From Leifsonia sp040686855 (GTDB lineage: Bacteria; Actinomycetota; Actinomycetes; Actinomycetales; Microbacteriaceae): a DNA stretch of 64,000 bases. The notes beneath the pieces were generated by a model. The model saw only the letters and a list, made by a program, of their open reading frames with translations, had not been told where the DNA came from and made no database searches. Shown in pieces: positions 41,726-50,842 of the stretch; within the stretch, counting starts at the first letter, position 1, and each line of letters begins with the position of its first letter. The position numbers were made by a program, and so were the translations under genes. The DNA lies in contig NZ_JBFBOG010000003.1 in NCBI RefSeq assembly GCF_040686855.1, positions 372,001-436,000 on the forward strand, written 5' to 3'.

Positions 41726-43815
41726 CAGCCCTCCTCCTCGACCCGCGGACCGTTCGCCCGGTAGAGCTGCATCGAGGTTCCGCCAACGAGTCGGGTCGTC
41801 CCGGGCGGGTACTCGGTCGCGTCCTCCGGGATCGGCACCTCGGTCGAGGAGTCCCACAGCAGCTGGTACGACGTGACACCGGGGGCCGCCGGCAGCGACA
41901 CCTCCACGTCGTCCTCGACGCCGTGGACAATCAACAGGATGCGGTTGAACTCCTCGGTGACCGGGGTCGACGCCGCCACGTACTGCAGCGTCCGGTTTGC
42001 GGGGGAGTTCCAGTCGTCGTCGTCCATCCGCTGCCCGGTGGCGTCGTACCAGTCCATGTGGCTGGCGTTCGGCGTCTCCTGGCCCGACACCGCGTAGCGA
42101 ACGGGCCGGAGCGCGGGGTTGTCCCGTCGCAGCTGCAGCAGGCGCTTCGTGGTGTCGTACAGCTCCCGCTGCTCGCGCGTGCGCAGCCAGCTGAGCCAGG
42201 TCAGCTCGCTGTCCTGGCAGTACGCGTTGTTGTTGCCGCGCTGCGAACGCCCGTACTCGTCGCCCGCGGTGATCATCGGGACGCCCGCCGAGAGCAGCAG
42301 GGTGCCCAGGAGGTTCCGGATGGCCTTCGCGCGCACCAGGAGGACCGCCTCGTCCGTCGTCGGCCCCTCGACGCCGTGGTTGAACGAGCGGTTGTTGTCG
42401 GTACCGTCCCGGTTGTTCTCGCCATTGCCGAGGTTGTGCTTGACGTCGTACGCGGTGAGGTCGGCCATGGTGAAGCCGTCGTGCGCCGTGACGAAGTTGA
42501 TGGAGGCGAGCGGGCCGCGCTCGGGGGAGAACGTGTTCGACGACCCCGCGAGCCGCGTCGCGAAGCCGCCGATGCCGACCGGCGCCTGCCCGTTCCGCCG
42601 GGCATCGGCGACGTCGGCGAGCCAGAAGTTGCGCACCCTGTCGCGGTAGCGGTCGTTCCACTCGGACCAGCCGTCGTGTCCCTCGGAGGGCCCGGGGAAG
42701 TTGCCGGTCTGCCAGCCGCCGAGCCCCACATCCCATGGCTCGGCGATCAGCTTCACGCCCGCCAGCGCCGGGTCGGACTGGGCGGCCAGCAGCAGGGGGT
42801 GGTCGCGGTGGAAGGACGCGTCGGTCCCGCGGCCGAGCGTCGCCGCCAGGTCGAAGCGGAAGCCATCGATCTGCATCTCGTTCGCCCAGTAGCGCAGCGA
42901 GTCGAGCACGAGTCGCTGGGGGACAGCGTTGCCGAAGTCGACCGTGTTGCCGCATCCCGTGACGTCGATGTACGCGCCGGTGTCGTCATGCCGGTAATAG
43001 GTGGCGTTGTCGATGCCGCGGAAACTCGTGCGCGGCCCGTCGTGACCCTCCTCGGCCGTGTGGTTGTAGACCACGTCGAGGATCACCTCGATGCCCGCCA
43101 GGTGCAGGAGCTTCACCATGCCCTTGAACTCGGCGAGCACCGCCTCCGGACCTGCCGCCTGGGCGTCACGCGAGGCGTACGGCGCGTGCGGGCTGAAGAA
43201 GTTGAGGGTGTTGTAGCCCCAGTAGTTGGTCAGGCCTTCCCGGATGAGCCGCTGCTCCGACACGAACGCGTGCACCGGAAGCAGCTCGACCGCCGTCACA
43301 CCCAGATCCGTGAGGTAGCGGATGGTCGACTCGTGCGCCAGACCCGCGTAGCTGCCGCGCAGCTCCTCCGGGACCTCCGGGTTCAGCCTGCTGATCCCGC
43401 GCACGTGCGCCTCGTAGATCACCGTGTGGTCCAGGGGAGTGGCGGGCTTGCGCGCCTCCCCCCAGTCGAAGCCGTCCGAGACGACCACCGACCGCCAGCC
43501 GTCCGCAGCGACCCGCACCAGGCCGCGGGCGTACGGGTCCATGAGCAGCGCCTCCGGGTCGAAGGAGTTCGCGGGCGCCGTGGGGCCGGACACGCGGAGG
43601 GCGTAACGGGTGCCGACGGTCAGCGAACGCGAACGGCCCAGCCAGACGCCATTGGCGTCCCGGGTCATCGGCACCGCCTTGGTCATCCAGTTCGGGTCGT
43701 GCTCGTCGAAGATGCACAACTCCATCGCATCCGCCGCCGCGGAGAACACCCGCAGCTCGCCCCCGTGCGGCCCGACGCGGACTCCCAGATTGCGCAGGGG
43801 ATCGGTCGAGGTCAT
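41725..43815 (-). CDS. glgX: Glycogen debranching enzyme GlgX
   Basis: A 696-residue GH13_11 isoamylase-type enzyme with a CBM48 N-terminus and barrel motifs VILDVVYNHT, IDGFRFDLA (nucleophile Asp), LIAEPWDVG (acid/base Glu) and INFVTAHDGFTMADL. It cleaves alpha-1,6 branches of phosphorylase-limit glycogen, complementing glgP. ATG 43815 has no Shine-Dalgarno; TACTCT ends 7 nt upstream on its strand, suggesting a leaderless mRNA. It is divergent from the cysteine desulfurase gene. Confidence 0.96.
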   Translation of the reverse strand: MTSTDPLRNLGVRVGPHGGELRVFSAAADAMELCIFDEHDPNWMTKAVPMTRDANGVWLGRSRSLTVGTRYALRVSGPTAPANSFDPEALLMDPYARGLVRVAADGWRSVVVSDGFDWGEARKPATPLDHTVIYEAHVRGISRLNPEVPEELRGSYAGLAHESTIRYLTDLGVTAVELLPVHAFVSEQRLIREGLTNYWGYNTLNFFSPHAPYASRDAQAAGPEAVLAEFKGMVKLLHLAGIEVILDVVYNHTAEEGHDGPRTSFRGIDNATYYRHDDTGAYIDVTGCGNTVDFGNAVPQRLVLDSLRYWANEMQIDGFRFDLAATLGRGTDASFHRDHPLLLAAQSDPALAGVKLIAEPWDVGLGGWQTGNFPGPSEGHDGWSEWNDRYRDRVRNFWLADVADARRNGQAPVGIGGFATRLAGSSNTFSPERGPLASINFVTAHDGFTMADLTAYDVKHNLGNGENNRDGTDNNRSFNHGVEGPTTDEAVLLVRAKAIRNLLGTLLLSAGVPMITAGDEYGRSQRGNNNAYCQDSELTWLSWLRTREQRELYDTTKRLLQLRRDNPALRPVRYAVSGQETPNASHMDWYDATGQRMDDDDWNSPANRTLQYVAASTPVTEEFNRILLIVHGVEDDVEVSLPAAPGVTSYQLLWDSSTEVPIPEDATEYPPGTTRLVGGTSMQLYRANGPRVEEEG

Positions 43816-43822
43816 GCGATCT

Positions 43823-43828
43823 AGAGTA
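43823..43828 (-). promoter_or_regulatory. -10 box for glgX (leaderless)
   Basis: On the reverse strand TACTCT ends 7 nt before the glgX ATG, with no Shine-Dalgarno in the gap. Confidence 0.45.
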
Positions 43829-43861
43829 GTGACACACGCCTGGACCGCTGGGGAGGGCACC

Positions 43862-45040
43862 GTGCCGGTCTATCTCGACCATGCCGCCACCACGCCGATG
43901 CGCCCGGAGGCGATCGCCGCCTACGCCGAGGCCATGGGCGTCGTCGGCAACCCCTCCAGCATCCACAGCCAGGGGCAGCAGGCCCGGCGGATGCTCGAGG
44001 AGGCGCGCGAGACGGTCGCGGCGACCCTGGGCGCGGACCCGATCGAGGTCGTCTTCACCTCCGGCGGAACGGAGGCCATCAACCTGGCCGTCAAGGGGAT
44101 GTACTGGGCGCGCAACGACGGAGTGTCGCGGCCGCGCATCCTGGTGCCGGGCGGCGAGCACCACGCGACCATGGACACGGTGGAGTGGCTGGAGCGCGCC
44201 GAAGGAGCGCGGCCGGAGTGGCTGCCGCTCGACGCCTCCGGGCGCATCGCCGTGCCCTCCGCGATCGACGGCGACGATGTCGCGCTGCTCACCTTCCTCG
44301 CGGTCAACAACGAGGTCGGGACCGTTCAGCCCGTGACGGCGCTCGCCGCGGTCGCCCGCACTGCCGGGGTGCCGGTCCACGTGGACGCCGTGGCCGCATA
44401 CGGGCACCTCCCGCTCGACTTCTCCATGCTCGGGGTGGACGCGCTCAGCGTCTCCGCGCACAAGATCGGCGGACCGGTGGGGATCGGCGCGCTCGTGCTG
44501 AGCCGCGCGTCCACGGTCGTGCCGCTCATCCACGGTGGCGGCCAGCAGCGGCAGGTGCGCAGCGGGACTCAGGATGTGGCGGCCGCGGTCTCGTTCGCCG
44601 TCGCGGCGCGCGCGGCGGAGGCGGAGCGGGAGGTGGAGACCGCCCGGTTTGCGGCGCTGCGCGACCGGCTGATCGCGGGCGTCCGCTCGGTGGTGCCGGA
44701 TGCAGTGTTGAGCGGGCCGGAGCCGGGTCCGGAGCGCGTCGCGTCGAACGTGCACTTCACCTTCCCGGGCGCGCAGGGCGACTCGCTGCTGTTCCTTCTC
44801 GACATGGCCGGCGTGTCCGTGTCGACCGGGTCGGCGTGCACCGCCGGCATCCCCGAGCCGTCGCACGTGCTCCTGGCGATGGGCCGGACGGAGGAGGACG
44901 CGCGGAGCGCCCTGCGATTTACGCTGGGCCGCACGTCCACCGAGTCGGATGTGGATGCGCTGCTCGCCGCGCTCCCCGCCGCCTACGCGCAGGCCGCCCG
45001 CGCCGGCCTCGCCGAGCGCCCATCCCGCCTCGCGCGCTGA
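43862..45040 (+). CDS. Cysteine desulfurase (NifS/IscS class)
   Basis: A 392-residue PLP enzyme starting MPVYLDHAATTPMRPEAIAA. Pyridoxal Lys lies in SVSAHKIGGPVG, the His in HHATMDTVEW and the persulfide Cys in STGSACTAGIPEPSHV. GTG 43862 follows GGGGAGGG. It removes sulfur from cysteine as enzyme-bound persulfide. mnmA is next on the same strand, and in many actinobacteria this desulfurase delivers sulfur to MnmA for tRNA 2-thiouridine. Confidence 0.94.
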   Translation: MPVYLDHAATTPMRPEAIAAYAEAMGVVGNPSSIHSQGQQARRMLEEARETVAATLGADPIEVVFTSGGTEAINLAVKGMYWARNDGVSRPRILVPGGEHHATMDTVEWLERAEGARPEWLPLDASGRIAVPSAIDGDDVALLTFLAVNNEVGTVQPVTALAAVARTAGVPVHVDAVAAYGHLPLDFSMLGVDALSVSAHKIGGPVGIGALVLSRASTVVPLIHGGGQQRQVRSGTQDVAAAVSFAVAARAAEAEREVETARFAALRDRLIAGVRSVVPDAVLSGPEPGPERVASNVHFTFPGAQGDSLLFLLDMAGVSVSTGSACTAGIPEPSHVLLAMGRTEEDARSALRFTLGRTSTESDVDALLAALPAAYAQAARAGLAERPSRLAR

Positions 45041-45041
45041 G

Positions 45042-45122
45042 AGCGCCACGCCTCCCGCCGAGTGGTGACATGATGCCGCCACACGGCGCGGATTCGAGCA
45101 TCCGCTCACCACTCGTGGCGCT
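45042..45122 (+). repeat. Interrupted long hairpin upstream of mnmA
   Basis: AGCGCCAC (45042-45049) plus GAGTGGTGA (45060-45068) pairs with TCACCACTCGTGGCGCT (45106-45122); the left arm is interrupted by 10 nt (GCCTCCCGCC). The loop is 37 nt. It begins 2 bp after the cysteine desulfurase stop, so it may stop transcription before the mnmA promoter; no T-run follows. Confidence 0.7.
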
Positions 45123-45150
45123 GACGGGAAGGGTCGGAGCGAGGCGCAGG

Positions 45151-45156
45151 TAGAAT
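45151..45156 (+). promoter_or_regulatory. -10 box for mnmA (leaderless)
   Basis: TAGAAT ends exactly 6 nt before the GTG at 45163, after the hairpin at 45042-45122. Confidence 0.65.
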
Positions 45157-45162
45157 CGGCGG

Positions 45163-46263
45163 GTGAAGGTTCTGGCGGCGATGAGCGGGGGAGTGGACTC
45201 CGCGGTGGCGGCGGCGCGCGCCGTCGAGGCGGGGCACGACGTGGTCGGCGTGCACCTGGCGCTGTCCCGCATGCCCGGCACGTTGCGCACCGGCAGCCGC
45301 GGCTGCTGCACGATCGAGGACTCGATGGATGCGCAGCGCGCGGCGAACATCATCGGCATCCCGTACTACGTGTGGGACTTCTCCGAGCGCTTCAAGCTCG
45401 ACGTCGTCGACGACTTCATCGCCGAGTACTCCGCCGGGCGCACGCCGAACCCGTGCATGCGCTGCAACGAGCGCATCAAGTTCGCCGCCCTGCTCGAGAA
45501 GGCCCTCGATCTCGGCTTCGACGCCGTCTGCACCGGCCACTACGCGGCCATCGTCACGGATGAGGACGGCAACCGCGAGCTGCACCGCGCGAGCGCGTGG
45601 GCCAAGGACCAGTCCTACGTGCTCGGCGTGCTGACCGCCGAGCAGCTGGCGCACGCGATGTTCCCGCTCGGCGCGACGCCCTCGAAGGCCGAGGTGCGCG
45701 CGGAGGCGGCGGCGCGCGGCCTCAGCGTCGCCAACAAGCCCGACTCGCACGACATCTGCTTCATCCCGGACGGCGACACCCGCGGCTGGCTCGCCGAGCG
45801 CGTCGGCACCGCGACCGGCGACATCGTCGACCGCGAGGGCAACCGCCTCGGCAGCCACGAGGGCGCGCATGCGTACACCGTGGGTCAGCGCAAGGGCCTC
45901 AACGTCGGCTATCCGTCCCCAGACGGCCGCCCCCGCTTCGTGCTCGAGGTGCGGCCGAAGGAGAACGAGGTCGTCGTCGGCCCGCGCGAGGCGCTGGACA
46001 TCGCCGAGATCGCCGGCTCCCGCTACACCTGGGCCGGCCTGCCGCCTGAGGACCCGTCCACTCCGTTCGCCTGCGAGGTGCAGATCCGCGCCCACGCCGA
46101 CCCGGTGCCCGCGGTGGCGTCGGTGGTCGGCGGCGAGCTCGTCATCCGACCGGACGTCCCGCTCAACGGCGTGGCGCCCGGGCAGACCGCGGTCGTTTAC
46201 GTCGGCACCCGGGTGCTCGGCCAGACGACCATCGACCGCACGGTCTCCGCCGTCCCGGTCTGA
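45163..46263 (+). CDS. mnmA: tRNA-specific 2-thiouridylase
   Basis: A 366-residue enzyme with the PP-loop MSGGVDSAVAA at residues 7-17 and the catalytic cysteines in NPCMRCNERIKF and HDICFIPDGD. It installs the 2-thio group at U34 of Lys, Glu and Gln tRNAs, using sulfur from a desulfurase such as the one encoded just upstream. GTG 45163 has no Shine-Dalgarno but is 6 nt after TAGAAT. Confidence 0.97.
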   Translation: MKVLAAMSGGVDSAVAAARAVEAGHDVVGVHLALSRMPGTLRTGSRGCCTIEDSMDAQRAANIIGIPYYVWDFSERFKLDVVDDFIAEYSAGRTPNPCMRCNERIKFAALLEKALDLGFDAVCTGHYAAIVTDEDGNRELHRASAWAKDQSYVLGVLTAEQLAHAMFPLGATPSKAEVRAEAAARGLSVANKPDSHDICFIPDGDTRGWLAERVGTATGDIVDREGNRLGSHEGAHAYTVGQRKGLNVGYPSPDGRPRFVLEVRPKENEVVVGPREALDIAEIAGSRYTWAGLPPEDPSTPFACEVQIRAHADPVPAVASVVGGELVIRPDVPLNGVAPGQTAVVYVGTRVLGQTTIDRTVSAVPV

Positions 46264-46307
46264 GCGTCCGTCCGACACCGCCGGTGCCAAGCGGCGCTCT
46301 CGCGCTC

Positions 46308-46313
46308 TAGGCT
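46308..46313 (+). promoter_or_regulatory. -10 box for a leaderless transcript
   Basis: TAGGCT ends 6 nt before the ATG at 46320. Confidence 0.55.
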
Positions 46314-46319
46314 CCGGCC

Positions 46320-47000
46320 ATGGCGGCGGAGCGGGCGGTCCGGCTGAGGCGCGAGGCGTGGGGCTTCGCGATCGGCTCGCTGCTGTTCATGCTCGGTGCC
46401 GTCCCCTCGTATCAGCGCGCGGTCGGTGACGCGGTGGCCAATGCCACGTTCTTCGTCGGCGCGCTCTTCTTCACGGCGGCCGCGCTCATCCAACTCGCGC
46501 TGAGCGGGCGGAAGCCCCCGCGCACCGGCTCCACCCGGGCCGACTGGTTCGACTGGTGGGCGTCCGCGGTCCAGTTCGTCGGCACGCTGTTCTTCAACGT
46601 CAGCACGACGGAGGCGCTGATCGTCGCTCTGAACGCGCAGACCCGCGTCGGCGACGGCTGGCGCCCGGACGCGCTCGGATCCATCTGCTTCCTCGTCGCC
46701 AGCGCCCTCGCCGTGGTGGCGACGGTCGACCGCGACCGGCTGTGGGATCCGCAGGCCCGCACCTGGCACGGGACCTGGCTGGGTCTGTTCGGCTCCATCC
46801 TCTTCGGCCTGTCGGCGATCGGGGCATACACGATCCCGTCCACCGGAGACCCGGTGAGCCTGCTCTGGGCCAACCTCGGGACGCTGCTGGGCGCCGCGTG
46901 CTTCCTCGCCGCGGCGGTGCTCAGCCGCCGCTCCATCCCGATGCGGTCGCGGCGGCGACGGGCGCCGGCGACCCCGTCCGGCGTCGGAGGTGCCGATTAA
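46320..47000 (+). CDS. YrhK-like membrane protein
   Basis: A 226-residue protein with about six hydrophobic helices in two similar halves: FAIGSLLFMLGAVPSYQRAV and FVGALFFTAAALIQLAL in the first, and later FGSILFGLSAIGAYTIP and LGTLLGAACFLAAAVL. This layout of paired GSLLF-type helices recalls the YrhK domain, whose function is unknown. The C-terminus is Arg-rich. Its TAA stop forms the first half of the ligA -10 box. Confidence 0.75.
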   Translation: MAAERAVRLRREAWGFAIGSLLFMLGAVPSYQRAVGDAVANATFFVGALFFTAAALIQLALSGRKPPRTGSTRADWFDWWASAVQFVGTLFFNVSTTEALIVALNAQTRVGDGWRPDALGSICFLVASALAVVATVDRDRLWDPQARTWHGTWLGLFGSILFGLSAIGAYTIPSTGDPVSLLWANLGTLLGAACFLAAAVLSRRSIPMRSRRRRAPATPSGVGGAD

Positions 47001-47003
47001 GCT
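46998..47003 (+). promoter_or_regulatory. -10 box for ligA, made from the upstream stop codon
   Basis: TAAGCT contains the TAA stop of the preceding gene and ends 6 nt before the ligA GTG at 47010. Confidence 0.6.
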
Positions 47004-47009
47004 GGACCC

Positions 47010-49268
47010 GTGGCGATCGAGACGACGACCGACGACCAACTCGCGCAAGCGCGAGCCGAGGCGCAGCAGCTGACGACGCGCATCCTGGAGCTGCGCGACG
47101 CGTACTACGAGCGCGACACGGTGCTCGTCAGCGACGAGGAGTACGACCGCATGATGCGGCGGCTCGAAGAGCTCGAGCGGCTGTATCCCGAGCTCCAATC
47201 GCAGGACAGCCCGACGCAGACGGTCGGCGGCCGCGCCCAGACGACGCTCTTCGCCCCGGTCGAGCACGCCGAGCGCATGCTGAGCCTCGACAACGTGTTC
47301 TCCCTGGAGGAGTTCGAGGCCTGGGCCGCCAAGGTCGAGCGCGACGCCGGCCGGAAGGTCGACTACCTCTGCGAGCTGAAGATCGACGGCCTCGCGATCA
47401 ACCTCCGGTATGAGCGGGGCGTGCTGGTCTCGGCCGCCACCCGCGGCGACGGGGTCGTCGGGGAGGACGTCACCGAGAACATCCGCTGGATCCCGGCCAT
47501 CCCGACCCGCCTCGCCACCGACGAGCCGCCTGCGCTCGTGGAGGTGCGCGGGGAGGTCTTCTTCCCGGTGGCCGAGTTCGAGGAGCTGAACGCGCACCAG
47601 CAGGAGGCCGGCGAGCGCGTCTTCGCCAACGCCCGCAATGCGGCGAGCGGGTCGCTCCGCCAGAAGGCGGAGGGCAAGAACGCCGCCCAGCTCGAACTCA
47701 TGCACAACCGGCTGCGCCGCCTCCACATGCTCGTGCACGGCATCGGCGCGTGGCAGAACCCGCCGGTCGACGCGCAGTCGAAGGTCTACCAGCTGCTGCA
47801 GGGATGGGGTCTGCCGACCTCCACGCACTACCGCGTCGTCGACAGCGTGAAGAAGGTCGACGAGTTCATCGAGTACTACGGCGCCCACCGCGGAGCGGTC
47901 GAGCACGAGATCGACGGCATCGTCATCAAGGTCGACGAGCTCGCGCTGCACGACGAGCTGGGCGCGACCAGCCGCGCCCCCCGCTGGGCCATCGCCTACA
48001 AGTACCCGCCAGAGCAGGTCAACACCAAGCTCCTCGACATCGTGGTGAGCGTCGGTCGCACCGGCCGGGCCACGCCGTTCGCGGTGATGGAGAAGGTGCG
48101 GGTCGCCGGGTCCGAGGTACGCCAGGCGACGCTGCACAACCAGGAGGTCGTCAAGGCGAAGGGCGTCCTCATCGGCGACACCGTGGTGCTGCGCAAGGCG
48201 GGAGACGTCATCCCGGAGGTGCTGGGTCCGGTGGTCGAGCTGCGTGACGGCTCCGAGCGCGAGTTCGTCATGCCCGAGTTCTGCCCGGAGTGCGGAACGC
48301 GCCTGGCGCCGGCGAAGGAGGGCGACATCGACCTCCGCTGCCCGAACGCCGAGTTCTGCCCGGCGCAGGTGCGCGGGCGGGTGGAGCACATCGGCTCCCG
48401 CGGCGCGCTCGACATCGAGGCGCTGGGCGAGGTCGCGGCCGCGGCCCTCACCCAGCCGCGGTTCCCGGAGCGCCCGCCGCTCCCGACCGAGGCCGGCCTG
48501 TTCGGGCTGACGCTCGCAGACCTCTTCCCGATCGAAGTCGTCGTGCGCGATTCCGAGACCGGACTGCCCAAGCTGACCGACGCGGGGGACGAGAAGGTAG
48601 ACACCCCGTTCCGCCGCAGGCGGCAGAAGAAGGACGGCGCGTTCGACCCGGAGGCGCCGGAGTTCGGCGGCGACGAACTCCACGTCCCGTCCAAGAGCGC
48701 GGTGGAGCTGCTGAACAACCTCCAGGCCGCGCGGGAGAAGCCGTTGTGGCGCATCCTGGTCGCCCTCAACATCCGTCATGTCGGGCCGGTGGCGGCGCGC
48801 GCGCTCGCCAACCACTTCGGGTCGCTCGACGCGATCCGCACCGCGTCCCGCGACGAACTGGCGGCGGTGGACGGCGTCGGCGGCATCATCGCGGATGCGG
48901 TGCTCGCCTGGTTCGAGGTCGACTGGCACCGCGAGATCGTCGAGCGGTGGGCGGCAGACGGCGTCCAGTTCGCCACTCCCGGCCACCCGGGCCCCGGAGC
49001 CGCGGACGAGGCCGGGGGAGTGCTCGCCGGGCTGACCGTGGTGGCGACCGGTTCGCTGGAGGGCTTCACTCGCGAGGGCGCTCAGGAGGCGATCATCGCG
49101 GCCGGTGGCAAGGCCGCATCGAGCGTGTCCAAGAAGACCGACTTCGTGGCCGCCGGCCCGGGTGCTGGGTCGAAACTCGCCAAGGCGGAGGAGCTGGGCG
49201 TGCGGGTGATCGACGCGGCGCAGTTCAAGCGGCTGGTCGAGGAGGGTCCGCAGGCGCTCGAACAGTGA
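47010..49268 (+). CDS. ligA: NAD-dependent DNA ligase LigA
   Basis: A 752-residue ligase. The Ia domain with RAQTTLFAPVEHAERMLSLDN lies at the start, AMP-accepting Lys in CELKIDGLAINLRYERG, OB-fold, a four-Cys zinc finger (FCPECGTRL, RCPNAEFCP), helix-hairpin-helix motifs, and a C-terminal BRCT domain (GVLAGLTVVATGSLEGFTRE). It seals nicks in replication. GTG 47010 is preceded by a stop-derived -10 box at 6 nt. The region at ~515-575 is a longer insert than in E. coli LigA. Confidence 0.97.
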   Translation: MAIETTTDDQLAQARAEAQQLTTRILELRDAYYERDTVLVSDEEYDRMMRRLEELERLYPELQSQDSPTQTVGGRAQTTLFAPVEHAERMLSLDNVFSLEEFEAWAAKVERDAGRKVDYLCELKIDGLAINLRYERGVLVSAATRGDGVVGEDVTENIRWIPAIPTRLATDEPPALVEVRGEVFFPVAEFEELNAHQQEAGERVFANARNAASGSLRQKAEGKNAAQLELMHNRLRRLHMLVHGIGAWQNPPVDAQSKVYQLLQGWGLPTSTHYRVVDSVKKVDEFIEYYGAHRGAVEHEIDGIVIKVDELALHDELGATSRAPRWAIAYKYPPEQVNTKLLDIVVSVGRTGRATPFAVMEKVRVAGSEVRQATLHNQEVVKAKGVLIGDTVVLRKAGDVIPEVLGPVVELRDGSEREFVMPEFCPECGTRLAPAKEGDIDLRCPNAEFCPAQVRGRVEHIGSRGALDIEALGEVAAAALTQPRFPERPPLPTEAGLFGLTLADLFPIEVVVRDSETGLPKLTDAGDEKVDTPFRRRRQKKDGAFDPEAPEFGGDELHVPSKSAVELLNNLQAAREKPLWRILVALNIRHVGPVAARALANHFGSLDAIRTASRDELAAVDGVGGIIADAVLAWFEVDWHREIVERWAADGVQFATPGHPGPGAADEAGGVLAGLTVVATGSLEGFTREGAQEAIIAAGGKAASSVSKKTDFVAAGPGAGSKLAKAEELGVRVIDAAQFKRLVEEGPQALEQ

Positions 49269-49431
49269 CGAATCCGGTCCGTCATCCTGTGGACAGTATT
49301 CGAGTTCTCCCCCCGAATCGGGGGTAGAACGGCCTGCCGTCCGCCACCCATTCATGGGTAGAGTCGAGGTGTGCGCTCCCCCGCGCACTGCAAGGGCTTA
49401 GCTCGCTCGCTCTCGGAGGGACCCGGACGGA

Positions 49432-50793
49432 GTGCTGGTCGGCTTTGCAGCTGTCTTCACCGTGACCTCGGTCGTCTCCGGACTGACCGGGGCCTTTGTC
49501 ATGCCCGCCGAGACCGCTCCGACGACCTCGATCAGCGCGTACTCTGCGGCCCCCGCGTCCATCTCCGGACCGGTCTCCGATGTCCCGTCGGCGCCGAACG
49601 GAGGAGGCGCAGCAATGTCCGTGCTCGGCGCCGTGTCGGGCATCGACGCGTCGGCCCTGCCGGGCTTCCTCGACGCCAACCGGGCCAAGTTGGAGTCGCT
49701 GCTGCGGCAGTCGCCGGCGCCCGCCGACGTCGAGCGCGTCTGGCGCCTCATCGACCCCGCGAAGCAGAAGCTGCTGGTGGAGGCCGCGCCGCACGTCGTC
49801 GGCAACCTCGAGGGCGTGCCGTACGCGGTCCGCGGCACCGCGAACGCGCTCGATCTGAAGCAGACGATCAGCAGCGTGACCCGCACGCTCAAGACCGAGC
49901 ACGGCCGCACGCAGCGCGTCGCACTGCAGCGCCAGCTGGAGACCCTCGACAACGTCAAGAAGGCGCTGACCAAGAAGGACGGCGTCAAGCGCACCCTGGT
50001 CAGCCTCGACCCGTCCACCGACGCCAAGGCCTCCATCGTGGTCGGCGACCTGAGCACGGCAGCGTACGTGAGCGTCCTCGTGCCGGGCATGTACATGTCG
50101 GTCGGGGAGCAGATCGAGTCGTGGGCGCAGGTCGCGCAGGAGCAGTACGAGCTCCAGACCGGCTTCCTCCAGCGGATGCTCGGCCCGCGCGGCAAGGGCG
50201 GGGCGCCGGGGGTGGCGGTGGTCGCCTGGATCGGCTACCAGACGCCGGTCCTCACGAACATCGGCGGCACCACCCTCGCCACCCAGGGCGCCGACAGCCT
50301 GGAGCGCGCCCTCGTCGGCATCCGCGCGCTCCGCAACGGGAACCAGCCGCACCTCAGCCTGTTCGCCCACTCGTACGGGTCGACGGCGGCGCTGATGGCG
50401 CTCGAACGGCACACGGTCACCGTGGACTCCCTGGCGCTCATGGGTTCGCCCGGGAGCCCCGCGCAGTCCGTCGACGGCCTCTCCGTGACGGGCGGGAACG
50501 TCTTCGTCGGCGAGGCGCCGATGGACCCGATCGTCAACAGCGCGTTCTTCGGCAGCGACCCGGGATCTCCGGGCTACGGCGCGAAGCCGATGGGCGTGGA
50601 CGGCGCGACCGATCCGCTGACGCACGCGAAGCTGGCCGGATCGTCGGGCCACAACGAGTACTTCACCGCCGGGACCGAGTGCATGCGCAACCTCGCGGTG
50701 ATCGGCATCGACCGCGGCGACCTCGTCATCGCGGGCGGCAGCGGCTCGGGCAGCACCGGGTCCGACGGTACCACCCAGGCGGCCTCGCGCTGA
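49432..50793 (+). CDS. DUF1023-type alpha/beta-hydrolase, membrane-anchored or secreted
   Basis: A 453-residue protein from GTG 49432 with a short hydrophobic N-terminal helix (MLVGFAAVFTVTSVVSGL) that can act as signal or anchor. The hydrolase domain has GNLEGVPYAVRGTANALD, VAWIGYQTPVLTNIG, the nucleophile motif FAHSYGSTAALMAL, an Asp in EAPMDPIVN and His in SSGHNEYFT. It parallels the C-terminal domain of the 35458 protein (WFGYRAPAP, GHSYGSTTA). Substrate unknown. It precedes a Tat-exported phosphoesterase. Confidence 0.85.
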   Translation: MLVGFAAVFTVTSVVSGLTGAFVMPAETAPTTSISAYSAAPASISGPVSDVPSAPNGGGAAMSVLGAVSGIDASALPGFLDANRAKLESLLRQSPAPADVERVWRLIDPAKQKLLVEAAPHVVGNLEGVPYAVRGTANALDLKQTISSVTRTLKTEHGRTQRVALQRQLETLDNVKKALTKKDGVKRTLVSLDPSTDAKASIVVGDLSTAAYVSVLVPGMYMSVGEQIESWAQVAQEQYELQTGFLQRMLGPRGKGGAPGVAVVAWIGYQTPVLTNIGGTTLATQGADSLERALVGIRALRNGNQPHLSLFAHSYGSTAALMALERHTVTVDSLALMGSPGSPAQSVDGLSVTGGNVFVGEAPMDPIVNSAFFGSDPGSPGYGAKPMGVDGATDPLTHAKLAGSSGHNEYFTAGTECMRNLAVIGIDRGDLVIAGGSGSGSTGSDGTTQAASR

Positions 50794-50829
50794 TCCGGCC
50801 CGTCCCGACACGATGTCGGCGGCGGCACC

Positions 50830-50835
50830 CATAAT
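50830..50835 (+). promoter_or_regulatory. -10 box for a leaderless transcript
   Basis: CATAAT ends 7 nt before the ATG at 50843, in the 49-bp gap after the DUF1023-type gene. Confidence 0.5.
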
Positions 50836-50842
50836 GGATGGG

